The position numbers and the translations under genes are program-made. DNA of 64,000 bases, from positions 2,418,001 to 2,482,000 of the forward strand of contig NZ_QTKX01000001.1 in the NCBI RefSeq assembly GCF_018424685.1, written 5' to 3'. Source of the DNA: Mesobacillus boroniphilus. Its GTDB lineage: Bacteria > Bacillota > Bacilli > Bacillales > Cytobacillaceae. Below are positions 37,446-47,241 of the stretch, piece by piece (within the stretch, counting starts at the first letter, position 1; each line of letters opens with the position of its first letter). Below the pieces are notes generated by a model, which was given only the letters and a program-made list of their open reading frames with translations, did not search any database and was not told the origin of the DNA.

Positions 37446-38546
37446 TTAAAATTCCACTTTTTCAAGACGCGGATTCGGCCTGAACTTTCTGCCTGACTTT
37501 GCCTGATGTTTCCCGTTCAACGTGACATTGTCGCCAGTAAAGCCAATTTTCAATTTTAAAAGGCTGCCGCCTACACCATACATGTCGACTGGTACATTTT
37601 GCTTTTCAAACTCCAAGATCCTTTTTTCACTGAAACCACCGCTCACGACAATTTTCACATGGTTAAAGCTTTCGTCATCAAGCGCTTTTCTTAGTGCAAA
37701 AATTAATTCTGCATTCACTCCTCGAGGATCGAATGTTCCAAGCAAATGCTGGTTGCGGAGGAAATACTGGTCGATTAGCGTACGGGAAGTATCAACCCTT
37801 ACACCCTTCAGCTTTTCGCCAAATTCCCTTGCAACTTTCAATGAGTCAGTAATCGCATCATTATTATAATCGACAAGAGCGATCAAATCATCATTCGGAA
37901 AGGTTTCATGGTAAGCCTGGGTTGCGGCGACGATATCACCGTTGAACATCTGGATCAATGCATGCGGCATCGTACCCATCCCATGCTTGCCCCACCACTC
38001 ATTCATCGCATGGGTGGCCTGGGCAGTTGCTCCTCCGATATAGGCTGCATAACCATCCCCAGCCTGTGTAGTATAGTGGTCGTCACGGTCTCCCATGAAA
38101 ATAACCGGCTTTTGCTGACCTGAATAACTCGCTGCCTTCACGACATTATAAACATTCGTCGAGACAGAAGTTCTTCTTGCCAGGATGCCATCAATGATTC
38201 CCTCAAGATAACCAAAACTCTGGTAAGGTCCTGTAATGGTCAGGACTGTTTCAAATGGAGAGATTTTATCTCCATCCTTGAGCGAATGAATCTCCAGTTC
38301 TTCTGGACGATCTGCAAACGTTTTTACCAGGGCGATTACTTCATCTGTGCCGCACAAAACAGCTTCGTCCTTCTGGAAAAACTGCATCGTGATAATATTG
38401 TCTTCATGATATTTCTTTACAAGCTCTCGAGTTTTTAGAAAATACACAGCTGAAAACCAGCCATCACGAATCCTTTCATCAAACTTAAATGTATGATTGG
38501 TCAGACGGCTGATTTTCCCCTGCATTTTCAATTCGATTTCTTTCAT
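37446..38546 (-). CDS. Nicotinate phosphoribosyltransferase-like enzyme
   Basis: Protein of 366 aa in the NAPRTase/quinolinate PRTase-like superfamily. Conserved regions: FKFDERIRDGWFSAVYFLKT, the phosphate-binding and active-site stretch MGDRDDHYTTQAGDGYAAYI, ATHAMNEWWGKHG, and RVDTSRTLIDQ near the PRPP site. The expected reaction is nicotinate plus PRPP to NaMN for NAD salvage. It is shorter than the classical PncB (about 490 aa); this short Firmicutes form is usually annotated the same way, but substrate proof is lacking. Start ATG 38546 follows GAAGGAGC. Confidence 0.78.
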   Translation of the reverse strand: MKEIELKMQGKISRLTNHTFKFDERIRDGWFSAVYFLKTRELVKKYHEDNIITMQFFQKDEAVLCGTDEVIALVKTFADRPEELEIHSLKDGDKISPFETVLTITGPYQSFGYLEGIIDGILARRTSVSTNVYNVVKAASYSGQQKPVIFMGDRDDHYTTQAGDGYAAYIGGATAQATHAMNEWWGKHGMGTMPHALIQMFNGDIVAATQAYHETFPNDDLIALVDYNNDAITDSLKVAREFGEKLKGVRVDTSRTLIDQYFLRNQHLLGTFDPRGVNAELIFALRKALDDESFNHVKIVVSGGFSEKRILEFEKQNVPVDMYGVGGSLLKLKIGFTGDNVTLNGKHQAKSGRKFRPNPRLEKVEF

Positions 38547-38629
38547 CCAAAAAGCTCCTTCAATAAAACCCCAACATCTATAGTCATTTACCCTTATTAT
38601 AAGTACATGCAAATAAAGAATACCATTTA

Positions 38630-41600
38630 TTAATTGAATGTACTAGTTTCCTGGAGGGACTCAAGGTCAGCAGCAGTAATCAGGACATCCCTTGGCTTGC
38701 TGCCCTTTCCTTCAGAAATGAACCCTTGCTGCTCCATCATCTCAATCAGTCTGGCCGCCCGGTTATAGCCGATTTTAAAACGGCGCTGGACGCTTGAAGT
38801 TGAGGCGCCTCCCTGATCGATGACAAATTCACAGGCTTCATAGAAAAGCTCATCTTCGTCCTCAGTAACCTGAGCTTTCTTGAGTAGTTCATCCTGTTCA
38901 AATAAGTATTGCGGAGCCCTCTGCTCTCTGACAAATGCAACTATGTCATCAATTTCACTGTCCGTAACGAAGTTGCCCTGCAAACGGAATGGCTTTGATG
39001 AGCCATTTTCAAGGAACAACATATCCCCGCGGCCAAGAAGTTTTTCTGCCCCGCTAATATCAATGATCGTCCTTGAATCCACTTGTGAGGAAACAGAGAA
39101 CGCAATCCTTGTAGGGACATTCGCTTTAATCAGTCCAGTGATGACGTCAACGGATGGACGCTGTGTCGCAATGATCAAATGGATGCCGCAGGCACGCGCT
39201 TTTTGGGCAATCCGGCAAATGGCCTCTTCGACATCGCCTGGAGCCATCATCATCAGGTCTGCCAATTCATCAATCACAATTACGATAAATGGCAGCTTAT
39301 CAGAAAACCTTCGATGCTTCTCGGCAAGTTCATTGAACCTGTTTATATCACGGACTCCTGTGTGCGCGAATAATTCGTAACGACGCTCCATTTCCTCAAC
39401 TGCCCACTTCAGCGAGGCTGTCGCTGCTTTTACATCAGTGATAACCGGACTAACGAGATGCGGAATTCGGTTATAAGGTGCCAATTCAACCATTTTCGGG
39501 TCAATCAGCAGCAGCTTCACCTCATCTGGATGTGCCTTGTAAAGCAAGCTGACCAGCATCGTATTGATGCAGACACTCTTTCCCGATCCCGTTGCACCGG
39601 CAATCAATCCGTGTGGCATCTTCTTCAGATCAGTGACGATTGGATTTCCGGCGATATCAAGTCCCAGAGCAACTGATAATGGAGATTCAAGCTCCATAAA
39701 ACCTGCAGACTGTAAAATCTCACTTAATAATACCGGCCTGCTCGAATGGTTCGGCACTTCAATCCCGATTGTGTGCTTTCCTGGTATTGGTGCTTCGATT
39801 CTGATATCTTTAGCCGCTAAACTCAATTTTATGTCATCTGATAGATTGGTAATTTTATTGACTTTAACACCAGGTTCTGGCTGTACCTCAAAGCGGGTAA
39901 CAGATGGTCCCTGAGTCACATTGACCACCCTTGCGCCTACATTAAAGTTCCTCAGTGTTTCATTCAACATATGCTCCTGCCCTGAAAGCCATTCAGGATC
40001 AGGCGCTTTGAACACAGGCGGGCTCAGCAGTTCCAGCGGCGGGAATTCGTATACCGCTGCCGGATGAACTTCGGGCTGTATGGCCTCTTCTCGATTATTC
40101 GAATCGACTTCTTCCCGTTCGAACCGATCGTTCATTTGTGCAGAAGAGGAATTTGCCTGTACTGACGCTATCTGTTTTTGTTCTTCACTTGATTTTGATG
40201 CAACAGCTTCCGGACTAACTCCAACCGAGAAATTGTCCTGCGCCGGTTGGTCCTCTTCCGGACTAGCTGTAACAGATAATGCTTTCTGCGGCATTTGGGT
40301 CTCCTCAGGACTTGCGGCAACAACTAAACTGTCCTGAGGAGCTTCAGCCACTTCCGGACTCGCTGCAAAAGTTAGTGTTCGTCCCGCGGATGGTTCTTCC
40401 TGTTGCATCGACAGAATATCTGAGCTGCTGCCTGTGGAGAATTCTTCTTCGCTCACTTGATTTTTCTGACCAGTAATAGCTAATGAGGACTCTTTAACAT
40501 CATTATGAGTTTCGTTTTCTGACGCCCTGGACTGCTCCGATGAACTAGCCTTTTTTCCTTCAGTCATAAAAGAAGGATATTTAGACGTGTTGCGCTCTTC
40601 CCATTTTCTTTTGTCTTGCTTAAGCATGAGCACATTGAATGGAAGCTGCCTTTTGGGTTCTGCCGGCTTATCCTCTATTTTTAGGGAATCAGTGCTGTGC
40701 TCTGGCTCTGCCTTCTCAATAGAATCTTCCGTTCCCATGGTTTGGACTTTAGCAACATCGACAGGCTGAACATTCACCTCTTCTTGAGTTTGTTGAGAGT
40801 CGATTGCTTTTGTCTCTTCCTGGTTATTTTGAGATCCAATTGCTTCTGCCCCTTCTTGGATATGTTGAGATCCAATCGCTTCTGCATTTTCCTGGATATA
40901 TCGAGATCCAAACGCTTCCGTCTCTTCCTGGCTATTTTGATAGCCGATTGTCCCTTTCCGGCTTTGTTGAGAGCCGATTGCTTCTGCCTCTCCTGAATTC
41001 TGCTCAAGCTCGGCTTCAGTTATCGTTTCTATTTGGGAATCCACACTACTATACTCTGGTACAGGCTCATTATTGAAAATAATATCCAGCGCCTCAGTTT
41101 CCAGGCCCATTTGTTCTACTTGTTCCTCGATTTCAGAGACCACAATATCCTGAGTTTCAGCAAGATCATCTTCTATGTATATTTCTTGCGTCAGTACCTC
41201 ATCATGAACTTCTGTTGAAGCAGGACGTTCCTCTGGAGCTGGAACTGGCGAGTTAATGTTTAGATCGTTACTGATGGTTTGTTCAACTGGACTGTCCTGA
41301 ATCTTTTCAAAACCAGTCAGTTCATATTCAACATCCTCCAGGTCCGTTTGAGTCTTAACTTTTCTGGGGGGCCTGTTAAATGCATAAATTGGAGACGGAA
41401 TTTCGGTTGGCTTGAAAGGCTGGCGGAATTTCGGTCCGATGTCTTTTCGAGTTTCATAATGGAACTTCGTTGCAGGTTCCTCAGCTTTTTTAGGTTTGTA
41501 TGGTCCTGCCGATTCCTTCGCAGGTTTGCGTCTGGATGTGCCCCTAGCATCCACAGCCGGATCACGTCGTGGATTTTGAAAGGAATCACTTTCAGACTGC

Positions 41601-41899
41601 CAGTCATTCGTAACCTTCAGTGAACCTTGCTCTTTGATAAACGGCTTAATTTCATCAACTTGGCTGACCTTTTCCGGACGCCCTTTTCTCGGCTTCGATT
41701 TTTCTGGAGCTGGCTTTTCATCCGGAATCAATGGAAAGCGAAAATGCCCTTTTGGATATTGGTATAATACCTTTGCTTCTATATCCCTTTTTTCATTTTG
41801 CTCTTTTTTTAATGGCTTTGAAACAGGTTGCTCCTGAACATTATCATCAAATTCATCTTCGTTTTGGAACATGGTAAAAATCTTTTTAATCCAACTCAC
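38630..41899 (-). CDS. sftA: Septum-associated DNA translocase SftA (soluble FtsK/SpoIIIE family)
   Basis: ATP-driven DNA pump of 1089 aa that clears chromosome ends from the closing septum. No membrane segments, unlike SpoIIIE. The N-terminal ~80 residues ([19 protein letters not shown]) are followed by a very long low-complexity linker (about 100-620) with two internal repeat blocks; the motor starts about 620 ([14 protein letters not shown]). Walker A is GATGSGKS at 768-775, Walker B lies in [13 protein letters not shown], and the C-terminal winged-helix gamma domain (about 1020-1085) reads KOPS-like polarity signals. B. subtilis SftA is about 950 aa, so the linker here is longer. Preceded on its strand by the nicotinate PRTase-like gene only downstream; appears monocistronic. 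Confidence 0.94.
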   Translation of the reverse strand: MSWIKKIFTMFQNEDEFDDNVQEQPVSKPLKKEQNEKRDIEAKVLYQYPKGHFRFPLIPDEKPAPEKSKPRKGRPEKVSQVDEIKPFIKEQGSLKVTNDWQSESDSFQNPRRDPAVDARGTSRRKPAKESAGPYKPKKAEEPATKFHYETRKDIGPKFRQPFKPTEIPSPIYAFNRPPRKVKTQTDLEDVEYELTGFEKIQDSPVEQTISNDLNINSPVPAPEERPASTEVHDEVLTQEIYIEDDLAETQDIVVSEIEEQVEQMGLETEALDIIFNNEPVPEYSSVDSQIETITEAELEQNSGEAEAIGSQQSRKGTIGYQNSQEETEAFGSRYIQENAEAIGSQHIQEGAEAIGSQNNQEETKAIDSQQTQEEVNVQPVDVAKVQTMGTEDSIEKAEPEHSTDSLKIEDKPAEPKRQLPFNVLMLKQDKRKWEERNTSKYPSFMTEGKKASSSEQSRASENETHNDVKESSLAITGQKNQVSEEEFSTGSSSDILSMQQEEPSAGRTLTFAASPEVAEAPQDSLVVAASPEETQMPQKALSVTASPEEDQPAQDNFSVGVSPEAVASKSSEEQKQIASVQANSSSAQMNDRFEREEVDSNNREEAIQPEVHPAAVYEFPPLELLSPPVFKAPDPEWLSGQEHMLNETLRNFNVGARVVNVTQGPSVTRFEVQPEPGVKVNKITNLSDDIKLSLAAKDIRIEAPIPGKHTIGIEVPNHSSRPVLLSEILQSAGFMELESPLSVALGLDIAGNPIVTDLKKMPHGLIAGATGSGKSVCINTMLVSLLYKAHPDEVKLLLIDPKMVELAPYNRIPHLVSPVITDVKAATASLKWAVEEMERRYELFAHTGVRDINRFNELAEKHRRFSDKLPFIVIVIDELADLMMMAPGDVEEAICRIAQKARACGIHLIIATQRPSVDVITGLIKANVPTRIAFSVSSQVDSRTIIDISGAEKLLGRGDMLFLENGSSKPFRLQGNFVTDSEIDDIVAFVREQRAPQYLFEQDELLKKAQVTEDEDELFYEACEFVIDQGGASTSSVQRRFKIGYNRAARLIEMMEQQGFISEGKGSKPRDVLITAADLESLQETSTFN
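40202..40387 (-). repeat. In-frame repeat block in sftA, about four 15-residue units
   Basis: Residues about 505-566 repeat the pattern '[15 protein letters not shown]' (for example [44 protein letters not shown]). The unit is 15-16 residues, 45-48 bp. It lies in the disordered linker before the motor. Confidence 0.8.
40778..40990 (-). repeat. In-frame repeat block in sftA, about six 12-residue units
   Basis: Residues about 304-374 repeat '[12 protein letters not shown]' with variation ([36 protein letters not shown]). The unit is 12 residues, 36 bp, Glu/Gln-rich. Confidence 0.85.
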
Positions 41900-42055
41900 T
41901 TTAAATCACTCTTTCTTTCGCATTTCATTATTATTTTAACAGTAAATCAATATTTTTCGAGATAAATTGAAAGAATGAGCATTTTTTAGGAGAAGAAATC
42001 TTCAATGACAATCAACTTTAGGCTCAGATATTTACAAAACATGACATCATATGTA

Positions 42056-42485
42056 CATAAAGGAAAGTGCAAGCGCCTTGGTCAGCCCCGACAAGCGCTG
42101 GAGGGCCGACCGGTGAAGTCGTTCTTTGACTTCATTGTGCGGACCGAAATTGAAAAGTATAGCCGACTGTCCAGAAACGCAGAAACTGGAGACTCCGACA
42201 AAGAAGCGCTTTTTGCTTCTGCCGGCGGAGTTGAAGTTTCCGAAGTTTCTAGGAGGCGACACTAGACAATTCGAAAAGCGAAGGCGACTGCCCAACTCCG
42301 ACAAGCGCTGGAGGCCTGACAGTGAAGTCGTTCTTTGAATTCATTGGCAGGACCGAAGCGCTCGAGGAGTTAGGAGCCGCAGCTAGACAAGCGACTCGAG
42401 CTGCTCATAGCTAACGCTTCTCGCAAGATACTCGAGGAAGCACTGTCAGGGATGAAAACTGGCTAGGCACTGGAACTAGACAATG
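42056..42485 (+). repeat. Mosaic hairpin element, copy R5 (nested A-C-B-D, the largest copy)
   Basis: Order: type-A opening and central hairpin (42062-42147), nested type C (about 42155-42268, arms AGAAAC / GTTTCT), nested type B (about 42274-42390, arms AACTCC / GGAGTT, central stem CCTGACAG / GGCAGG), module D (GACTCGAGCTGCTC to GATGAAAACT), and a degenerate type-A closing GGCTAGGCACTGGAACTAG. With 41900-42055, which holds only the sftA promoter region, this fills the 630-bp gap between ytpQ and sftA. Confidence 0.85.
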
Positions 42486-42514
42486 GAAAAAAAGCCCGTT
42501 AATTCCGGGCTTTC
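42486..42514 (-). terminator. Terminator of ytpQ
   Basis: AAAGCCCG / CGGGCTTT hairpin with AAAAA on the left, giving a U tract on the minus strand. Confidence 0.85.
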
Positions 42515-42527
42515 GCTTCTTTTATTA

Positions 42528-43322
42528 CTATTCCTTTTTAGTTTTACCTAAAATAAAGATTGGCTCCAATTCTCCATCTTCATATAGGAAGCTAAGGGCC
42601 GTAATTGGCACTCTTCCACTTGCAAAAAAGCTCATCGTCATCTGGGCCAATATATCATAACCTGTGTTATTTTCCACATCGGCAATGATCAAAACATCTT
42701 GATGGGGAACGGCCACAGTCATGGTTCCCTTCATCTTTTTCTTCATTTCATTCAAAAAACTTGTATTCAAAATCCTGCTGGCATCATAGCCGTCATTTGA
42801 ATTGAGGAAATAAAATGTGTTATCAGCCACACGGTCCTCTTTTAATTTTACGGAGAGTGAACGGACATTGAACAAAGCCGTCTCACGGACCTGACCCGCT
42901 GACCAACCTTCTTTTTTCAATAGCTTCGAATCGATCAGCCTGTATGTAGTGCCTAAATCCAAAGCGTAATAAATCCTTGTTTCAGCTGTATGATCATCAT
43001 ATAGGAAAGGAATCCCTTCTTCCGCTTCCGATGGAAATGACGTTGAACGAATGACAGGGAAAATGTTTTTTTCTTTTCCTGACAGCTCGATCTGGCTCTC
43101 CATCGCATTCAAGCCTTCCGAGACATAATAGACAACCTCATCAATCGCTTTTTCCTTCTGATCCTGCCACTTGGCGACAATCCCAGGCAGGGCAATGGTG
43201 ATGCCGCGGCCAGTATTTTTATTTTCAATTCTCAACTGATCCTTTTCACGGTCATAGGAAAAAGTCCGGTCAGGATGTTGAAGACGATTCTCCAGTTCTT
43301 TCCGCATTTTTCTGCTATCCAT
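42528..43322 (-). CDS. ytpQ: YtpQ, DUF1444 protein
   Basis: Cytosolic protein of 264 aa, length as in the family. Begins [19 protein letters not shown]; conserved stretches include [13 protein letters not shown] and [14 protein letters not shown]. No catalytic motif is recognised and the function is unknown. Start is ATG 43322 after GGAGGGAT. It lies 85 bp downstream of the thioredoxin-like ytpP, as in B. subtilis, with a hairpin between them. Confidence 0.85.
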   Translation of the reverse strand: MDSRKMRKELENRLQHPDRTFSYDREKDQLRIENKNTGRGITIALPGIVAKWQDQKEKAIDEVVYYVSEGLNAMESQIELSGKEKNIFPVIRSTSFPSEAEEGIPFLYDDHTAETRIYYALDLGTTYRLIDSKLLKKEGWSAGQVRETALFNVRSLSVKLKEDRVADNTFYFLNSNDGYDASRILNTSFLNEMKKKMKGTMTVAVPHQDVLIIADVENNTGYDILAQMTMSFFASGRVPITALSFLYEDGELEPIFILGKTKKE

Positions 43323-43372
43323 TGTCTTATCCCTCCATTTCTTCAGGAGTTTCTGCAACTCATTTTACATGA

Positions 43373-43405
43373 AATTTCCCTCCACCTCAAAAGATGGAGG
43401 GAAAT
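43373..43405 (-). terminator. Hairpin between ytpP and ytpQ, probable terminator or attenuator
   Basis: ATTTCCCTCCA / TGGAGGGAAAT inverted repeat overlapping the end of the ytpP transcript. The T run is short, so partial read-through to ytpQ is likely. Confidence 0.6.
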
Positions 43406-43407
43406 AA

Positions 43408-43722
43408 TTAGGCTAGGCCTTCAAGGAAGTTTTCGATTTCAGCCTGTGTCTTTCTATTCTTGCTGACAAAACGGCCAAGCTCTTTGCCATTGTCATAAGC
43501 AACAAAGCTTGGAATGCCGAATACATCCAGTTGGATGCAGAGATCGATGAAATCATCACGATCCACTGATACGAATCCGTATTCGCTGTATTTGCTTTCA
43601 ATTTCAGGCAATACCGGCTCGATTACACGGCAATCCGGGCACCAGCCCGCAGTAAATAAAAATATATGTTTACCATCGTTTTTCAACGCTTCAAACTGTT
43701 CCATTGATTCCAAGTTTTTCAT
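43408..43722 (-). CDS. ytpP: Thioredoxin-like protein YtpP
   Basis: Thioredoxin-fold protein of 104 aa with redox motif WCPDC (C28, C31; FTAGWCPDCRVIEP) instead of the standard WCGPC. The cis-proline region is present (VFGIPSFVAY). YtpP of B. subtilis is linked to thiol-disulfide exchange, including coenzyme A disulfide and bacillithiol-related stress. Start ATG 43722 follows GGGAGGTTT. Confidence 0.9.
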   Translation of the reverse strand: MKNLESMEQFEALKNDGKHIFLFTAGWCPDCRVIEPVLPEIESKYSEYGFVSVDRDDFIDLCIQLDVFGIPSFVAYDNGKELGRFVSKNRKTQAEIENFLEGLA

Positions 43723-43825
43723 GACGAAACCTCCCGGGAAAATCTCATTGTACTTCACTTATTTTACCCATGCATTGTAAAAAAAGAAACTAATCTGATT
43801 TAAACTCTGTTAGCTAGGCTGGAGA

Positions 43826-43857
43826 TAAAAAAAACGCCATCAAAATTGAATGGCGTC
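43826..43857 (-). terminator. Terminator of the lipoprotein gene
   Basis: ACGCCAT / ATGGCGT stem with AAAAAAAA on the plus-strand left flank; it reaches the last codons of the gene. Confidence 0.7.
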
Positions 43858-44359
43858 ACTTTATTTTCACAGAGTTGGCTATTTTCATCATCGCTTCTGC
43901 ATCTTCTCTGACATTCTCAGTTTCTGTAGTCAATTTGACGCCGCCAATCCCGACAATCAGCTGATAATGATCTTCTTTCAGCTTTTTGACAAGCAAATAA
44001 CCAAATTTGCCATCTTTACTGAATGTCTCATTAGCGTCCCATTCCTTCTGCTGCTTCACAGTGGAATTATAAACGACTTTACTATTTTCTTTTTCATGCT
44101 GATTATAAAAAAGAATATATGTTTTTGATCCATCTTTGAGCAGTACATTATTAGGTGTTTCTTTTTCTACATTGACACCCGCCGGCAAGAAATAATCTAT
44201 GTCTTTCGTACTATTGTTTGTTTTTTCTGGTTGACTTTCAAAAGTAGACGCAACTTCCTTTTTTATTTTAGACTTCTGTTCGGAAAATGAGGCAGAACAA
44301 GCGCTAAGCAGAAATACCCCCACTATAATTAGCCCAAATGCCCTTCTGAACTTTATCAT
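43856..44359 (-). CDS. Putative lipoprotein of unknown function
   Basis: Protein of 167 aa. A lipoprotein signal peptide ends in the lipobox LSAC with C21 as the lipidated residue (IIVGVFLLSACSAS). The mature part begins with a Lys/Ser/Glu-rich linker (residues 25-50), then a small mixed alpha/beta domain (DIDYFLPAGVNVEKET, KTYILFYNQHE, FGYLLVKKLKEDHYQLIVG). It should be anchored outside the membrane. I do not recognise a family. ATG 44359 follows GGGGGAAAAA. Confidence 0.8.
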   Translation of the reverse strand: MIKFRRAFGLIIVGVFLLSACSASFSEQKSKIKKEVASTFESQPEKTNNSTKDIDYFLPAGVNVEKETPNNVLLKDGSKTYILFYNQHEKENSKVVYNSTVKQQKEWDANETFSKDGKFGYLLVKKLKEDHYQLIVGIGGVKLTTETENVREDAEAMMKIANSVKIK

Positions 44360-44526
44360 ACTTTTTTCCCCCTTGCTAAGGACTTAACCACTTCTTTTCT
44401 ATCATACCTTTCTTGTTTGACGGGTGACAAGGCTTGTTGAGCATTTTTTGTTGAATTTTATGATATTTTTCAGAATTTTGTCGAAAAACCTTTCTTTATG
44501 GACTAATCTAGACCAATGTGAACCTA

Positions 44527-44636
44527 CTTCGCGGGATGAAGATGGAAGTGACTTAGCTTTTCCTCCAACTCGCTTTCTTAGGCATCAATGATGTTCATTG
44601 TGACCTGTTCCTCCAAAATCCTAGAAACCGTGTAAA
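44527..44636 (+). repeat. Degenerate 52-bp-unit relic, two copies
   Basis: Two copies aligned on GTGAC at 44549 and 44601, exactly 52 bp apart. The second keeps ATCAATGATGTTCATTGTGA, CCT and a TTCCTCC tract, matching the layout of the array at 34276-34431; the first is more diverged (GATGGAAGTGACTTAGC). It lies upstream of the lipoprotein gene and directly before repeat R6. Confidence 0.6.
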
Positions 44637-44639
44637 GAA

Positions 44640-44936
44640 CAAAAAGCGCAAGCGCCTCGTTCAGCCCCGACAAGCGCTGCCCGCCTTGGCTGGCAGGTCT
44701 AGCACATCGTGTGCCACGGATGGCCGGCCGGTGAAGTCGTTCTTTGACTTCATTGGGCTGACCGAAATTGAAATGTATAGCCGACTGCTCAGAAACGCAG
44801 AAAGTGGAGACTCCGACAAAGAAGCGCTTTTTGCTTCTGCCGGCGCAGTTGAAGTTTGAGAGTTTCTAGGAGGCGACACTAGACAAATCGAAATGCGGAG
44901 GCGACTGCCCAACTCCGACAAGCGCTGGAGCTGGAT
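44640..44936 (+). repeat. Mosaic hairpin element, copy R6 (A with module E, nested C, truncated B)
   Basis: Type-A opening, then module E (CCCGCC..GGC GGG-type nested stem, here shortened, and the AGCACA..TGTGCC hairpin), the central TGAAGTC / GACTTCA hairpin, a nested type-C unit (about 44767-44884), then only the opening of a type-B unit joined to GCTGGAGCTGGA. The DNA from 44360 to 45008 holds this, the 52-bp relic and no gene. Confidence 0.82.
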
Positions 44937-44993
44937 TAAGACCCCCTACATGTAGTTATCCACAACTAAATAATTTTATAATTTCCTAAACAA

Positions 44994-45019
44994 CAAAAAA
45001 AACAGCCATTAGACTGTCT
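44994..45019 (-). terminator. Weak terminator after the DUF84 gene
   Basis: Short ACAG / CTGT stem followed on the minus strand by TTTTTTTT; overlaps the last codons. Confidence 0.45.
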
Positions 45020-45539
45020 TTTCTTTTTGCCCTCTTTGATATTCATATTGTCCGGCTAGCAGTTTCATGACATGTGTGAACATTTCGCTTCTGTTGATTT
45101 GTCCATTCGTGAAGATTCCTACGGCTCCTTCATTTTTGCGAACGTTTTGTTTTTTTGCATATTCATCCATTACCGGACCTAGTTCGGCACCCTTTAATAA
45201 TTGCCGGGCAATTTCTTCGGGGAGTGGAATCCTTGCGCCACCGGCAATGATTGGCTCCATTCCTTTGACTGCCAGAGCACCCCAATTGCAAAGCATCAGT
45301 CCGTATGGAGTTTGCTGGACGCCACCCTCGAGGCCAATGCCGATATCAGCTTCAGCTCTTTCCGCTGCCTGTATGGCCCTGTTGACTGCCCCTTTGATTG
45401 TTTCCTCATCTGACATCGGCTGATCGCTCACACCTGATTCAGCATCAATAGAAACAATTTCATAATATGGATAATCTATGAACGCGTCCTTTACTGCGTT
45501 TATTTTTGCCGGATTCTTTGAACCTACTGCAACTCGCAT
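45009..45539 (-). CDS. DUF84 (inosine/xanthosine triphosphatase-like) protein
   Basis: Protein of 176 aa related to YjjX-type NTPases that hydrolyse ITP and XTP. The conserved start is MRVAVGSKNPAKINAVKDAF, with GVSDQPMSDEETIKGA (the DQP-S-x-x-E-T motif) and IGIGLEGGVQ. Expected role: cleaning the nucleotide pool. Start taken as ATG 45539 because GGAAGGTGG ends 8 nt before it; two in-frame starts further upstream fall in the site. Upstream neighbour is the M42 peptidase (66 bp), so co-transcription is possible. Confidence 0.85.
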   Translation of the reverse strand: MRVAVGSKNPAKINAVKDAFIDYPYYEIVSIDAESGVSDQPMSDEETIKGAVNRAIQAAERAEADIGIGLEGGVQQTPYGLMLCNWGALAVKGMEPIIAGGARIPLPEEIARQLLKGAELGPVMDEYAKKQNVRKNEGAVGIFTNGQINRSEMFTHVMKLLAGQYEYQRGQKEKTV

Positions 45540-45605
45540 AACCATTGCCACCTTCCGTCCATAAAAAAGGAGCAGTTTTTACCTGCCCCCTCACTTCTAT
45601 TTTTA

Positions 45606-46679
45606 TTAGCTATTATTCTTGATTGTTTCCACAGTAGTCTTATCTGCTGCTTTGACAAGCTTAATGAGCAGTTCCTTGGCTGCCGCATAGTCATCGACGT
45701 GGATCATGGATGCTGCAGTATGAATGTAGCGTGAGCAGATGCCGATTACCGCGCTTGGAATACCTTGATTGGAAGTGTGCACTCTTCCTGCATCTGTTCC
45801 ACCCTGGGAAACGAAGTACTGGTAAGGAATATCATTCGTCTCTGCCATATCAAGGATGAATTCTCTCATGCCTCGGTGCGTGACCATTGAGCGGTCAAGG
45901 ATTCTTAACAGAGTGCCTTTGCCAAGCTGGCCGAATTCGTTCTTATCACCTGACATATCATTAGCCGGACTTGCATCCAATGCAAAGAAGATGTCCGGGT
46001 CGATCATATTCGCCGCAGTCTGCGCGCCTCTTAAGCCGACCTCTTCCTGGACCGTAGCGCCTGAGTAAAGCATGTTTGGCAGCTGGATGTCCTCCGTTTC
46101 TTTTAAAAGCTCGATTGCCAGTCCGCAGCCATAGCGATTGTCCCAGGCTTTAGCAAGAATTTTCTTCTCATTTGCCATCGGAGTGAACGGGCAAATAGGT
46201 ACGATTTGCTGGCCTGGTTTAATGCCGATCTTGATGGCATCTTCTTTATCATCTGCACCGATATCAATCAGCATGTTCTTGATTTCCATCGGCTTATTGC
46301 GTTTTGACTCATCCAAAAGATGAGGTGGAATCGAGCCGATCACACCTGTTATCGGTCCGTTGTTCGTGATGATCTGGACGCGCTGTGCCAAAAGAACCTG
46401 GCTCCACCAGCCTCCAAGCGTCTGGAATCTGATCATCCCGTTTTTCGTAATCGATGTAACCATGAAGCCAACTTCATCCATATGGCCAGCGACCATGATT
46501 TTCGGGCCGTTCGGGGCGCCTTTTTTCACGCCGAACACACTTCCCAATTTATCCTGAATCAGTTCATCGGAATACTGTTCTAATTGCTCGCGCATAAATT
46601 TGCGAACCGCATGCTCGTTGCCCGGAGCTCCAGGCAATTCTGTCAACGTTTTAAACAGGCTCAATGTTTGCTCGTTCAT
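45606..46679 (-). CDS. ytoP: M42-family metallo-aminopeptidase (YtoP)
   Basis: Di-metal aminopeptidase of 357 aa, of the glutamyl aminopeptidase / PepA-like M42 family, cytosolic and probably a large oligomer. Motifs: [13 protein letters not shown] (first metal His and Asp), [10 protein letters not shown] (bridging Asp), [12 protein letters not shown] (catalytic and metal Glu) and a distal [10 protein letters not shown] (metal His). Complete by length. ATG 46679 follows AAGGAGAAG. It is divergent from ytzB. Confidence 0.92.
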   Translation of the reverse strand: MNEQTLSLFKTLTELPGAPGNEHAVRKFMREQLEQYSDELIQDKLGSVFGVKKGAPNGPKIMVAGHMDEVGFMVTSITKNGMIRFQTLGGWWSQVLLAQRVQIITNNGPITGVIGSIPPHLLDESKRNKPMEIKNMLIDIGADDKEDAIKIGIKPGQQIVPICPFTPMANEKKILAKAWDNRYGCGLAIELLKETEDIQLPNMLYSGATVQEEVGLRGAQTAANMIDPDIFFALDASPANDMSGDKNEFGQLGKGTLLRILDRSMVTHRGMREFILDMAETNDIPYQYFVSQGGTDAGRVHTSNQGIPSAVIGICSRYIHTAASMIHVDDYAAAKELLIKLVKAADKTTVETIKNNS

Positions 46680-46882
46680 TTAACTTCTCCTTCTCACCAA
46701 AAATTTAGATTTACTAAAGATTATGTATTTATACATTCCATTTTACAGAACATTCATTATCCTTGCCAGTCTTAATCCTGTCATGCACGTTTTTTACAGT
46801 ATTATTTCTTTGCTACACCTGAGTGATTTGTTATGATGAAGGTAACTTGAAATTCCATAATTAACCTTGGAGGTCCTTGACT

Positions 46883-47197
46883 ATGAACTGGAGAGCCTTT
46901 TTCATTGGTGTTGGCGCCGGCCTGGCAGGTGCATATGCTGTAAAGGAACTTGCGTCACAAAAAGAAACCGTGTCAGCAGATAAAGTACTGAATCAAGCGA
47001 AGGCAGCGTTTAAAAAATCAGGGCCAATCAGCGGCTCATGGATCAATATGACAGCCGAACCTTATTCAAAACCACCGATTGAATACCAGGTATACAAAGG
47101 TGGAATCTCCCGCAATGTGGATGGCAGGGTTGAGCAATATGAGTTCATCGCTGACGCATCCACTGGAGCGATTCTCGATGCATATCCGTTAGACTAA
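46883..47197 (+). CDS. ytzB: YtzB, PepSY-domain protein
   Basis: Protein of 104 aa with an N-terminal hydrophobic segment (AFFIGVGAGLAGAYAV) that may anchor it to the membrane, then a PepSY-like domain (VSADKVLNQAKAAFKKSG ... YEFIADASTGAILDAYPLD). PepSY domains often inhibit or chaperone peptidases; its neighbour ytoP is a peptidase, but a link is only inference. Start is ATG 46883 after GGAGGTCC. Confidence 0.82.
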   Translation: MNWRAFFIGVGAGLAGAYAVKELASQKETVSADKVLNQAKAAFKKSGPISGSWINMTAEPYSKPPIEYQVYKGGISRNVDGRVEQYEFIADASTGAILDAYPLD

Positions 47198-47210
47198 TTT
47201 GGGATGGAAA

Positions 47211-47241
47211 TTCAGACCTGCATAGCGCAGGTCTATTTTTT
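47211..47241. terminator. Terminator between ytzB and ytnP
   Basis: AGACCTGC / GCAGGTCT hairpin with TTTTTTT for the plus strand; it overlaps the end of ytnP. Confidence 0.85.

Noticed and set aside
41900..42338. Open frames inside mosaic element R5 on both strands
   Set aside because: They arise from GC-rich repeat DNA; no frame is conserved between copies R2, R5, R6, R7 and R8.
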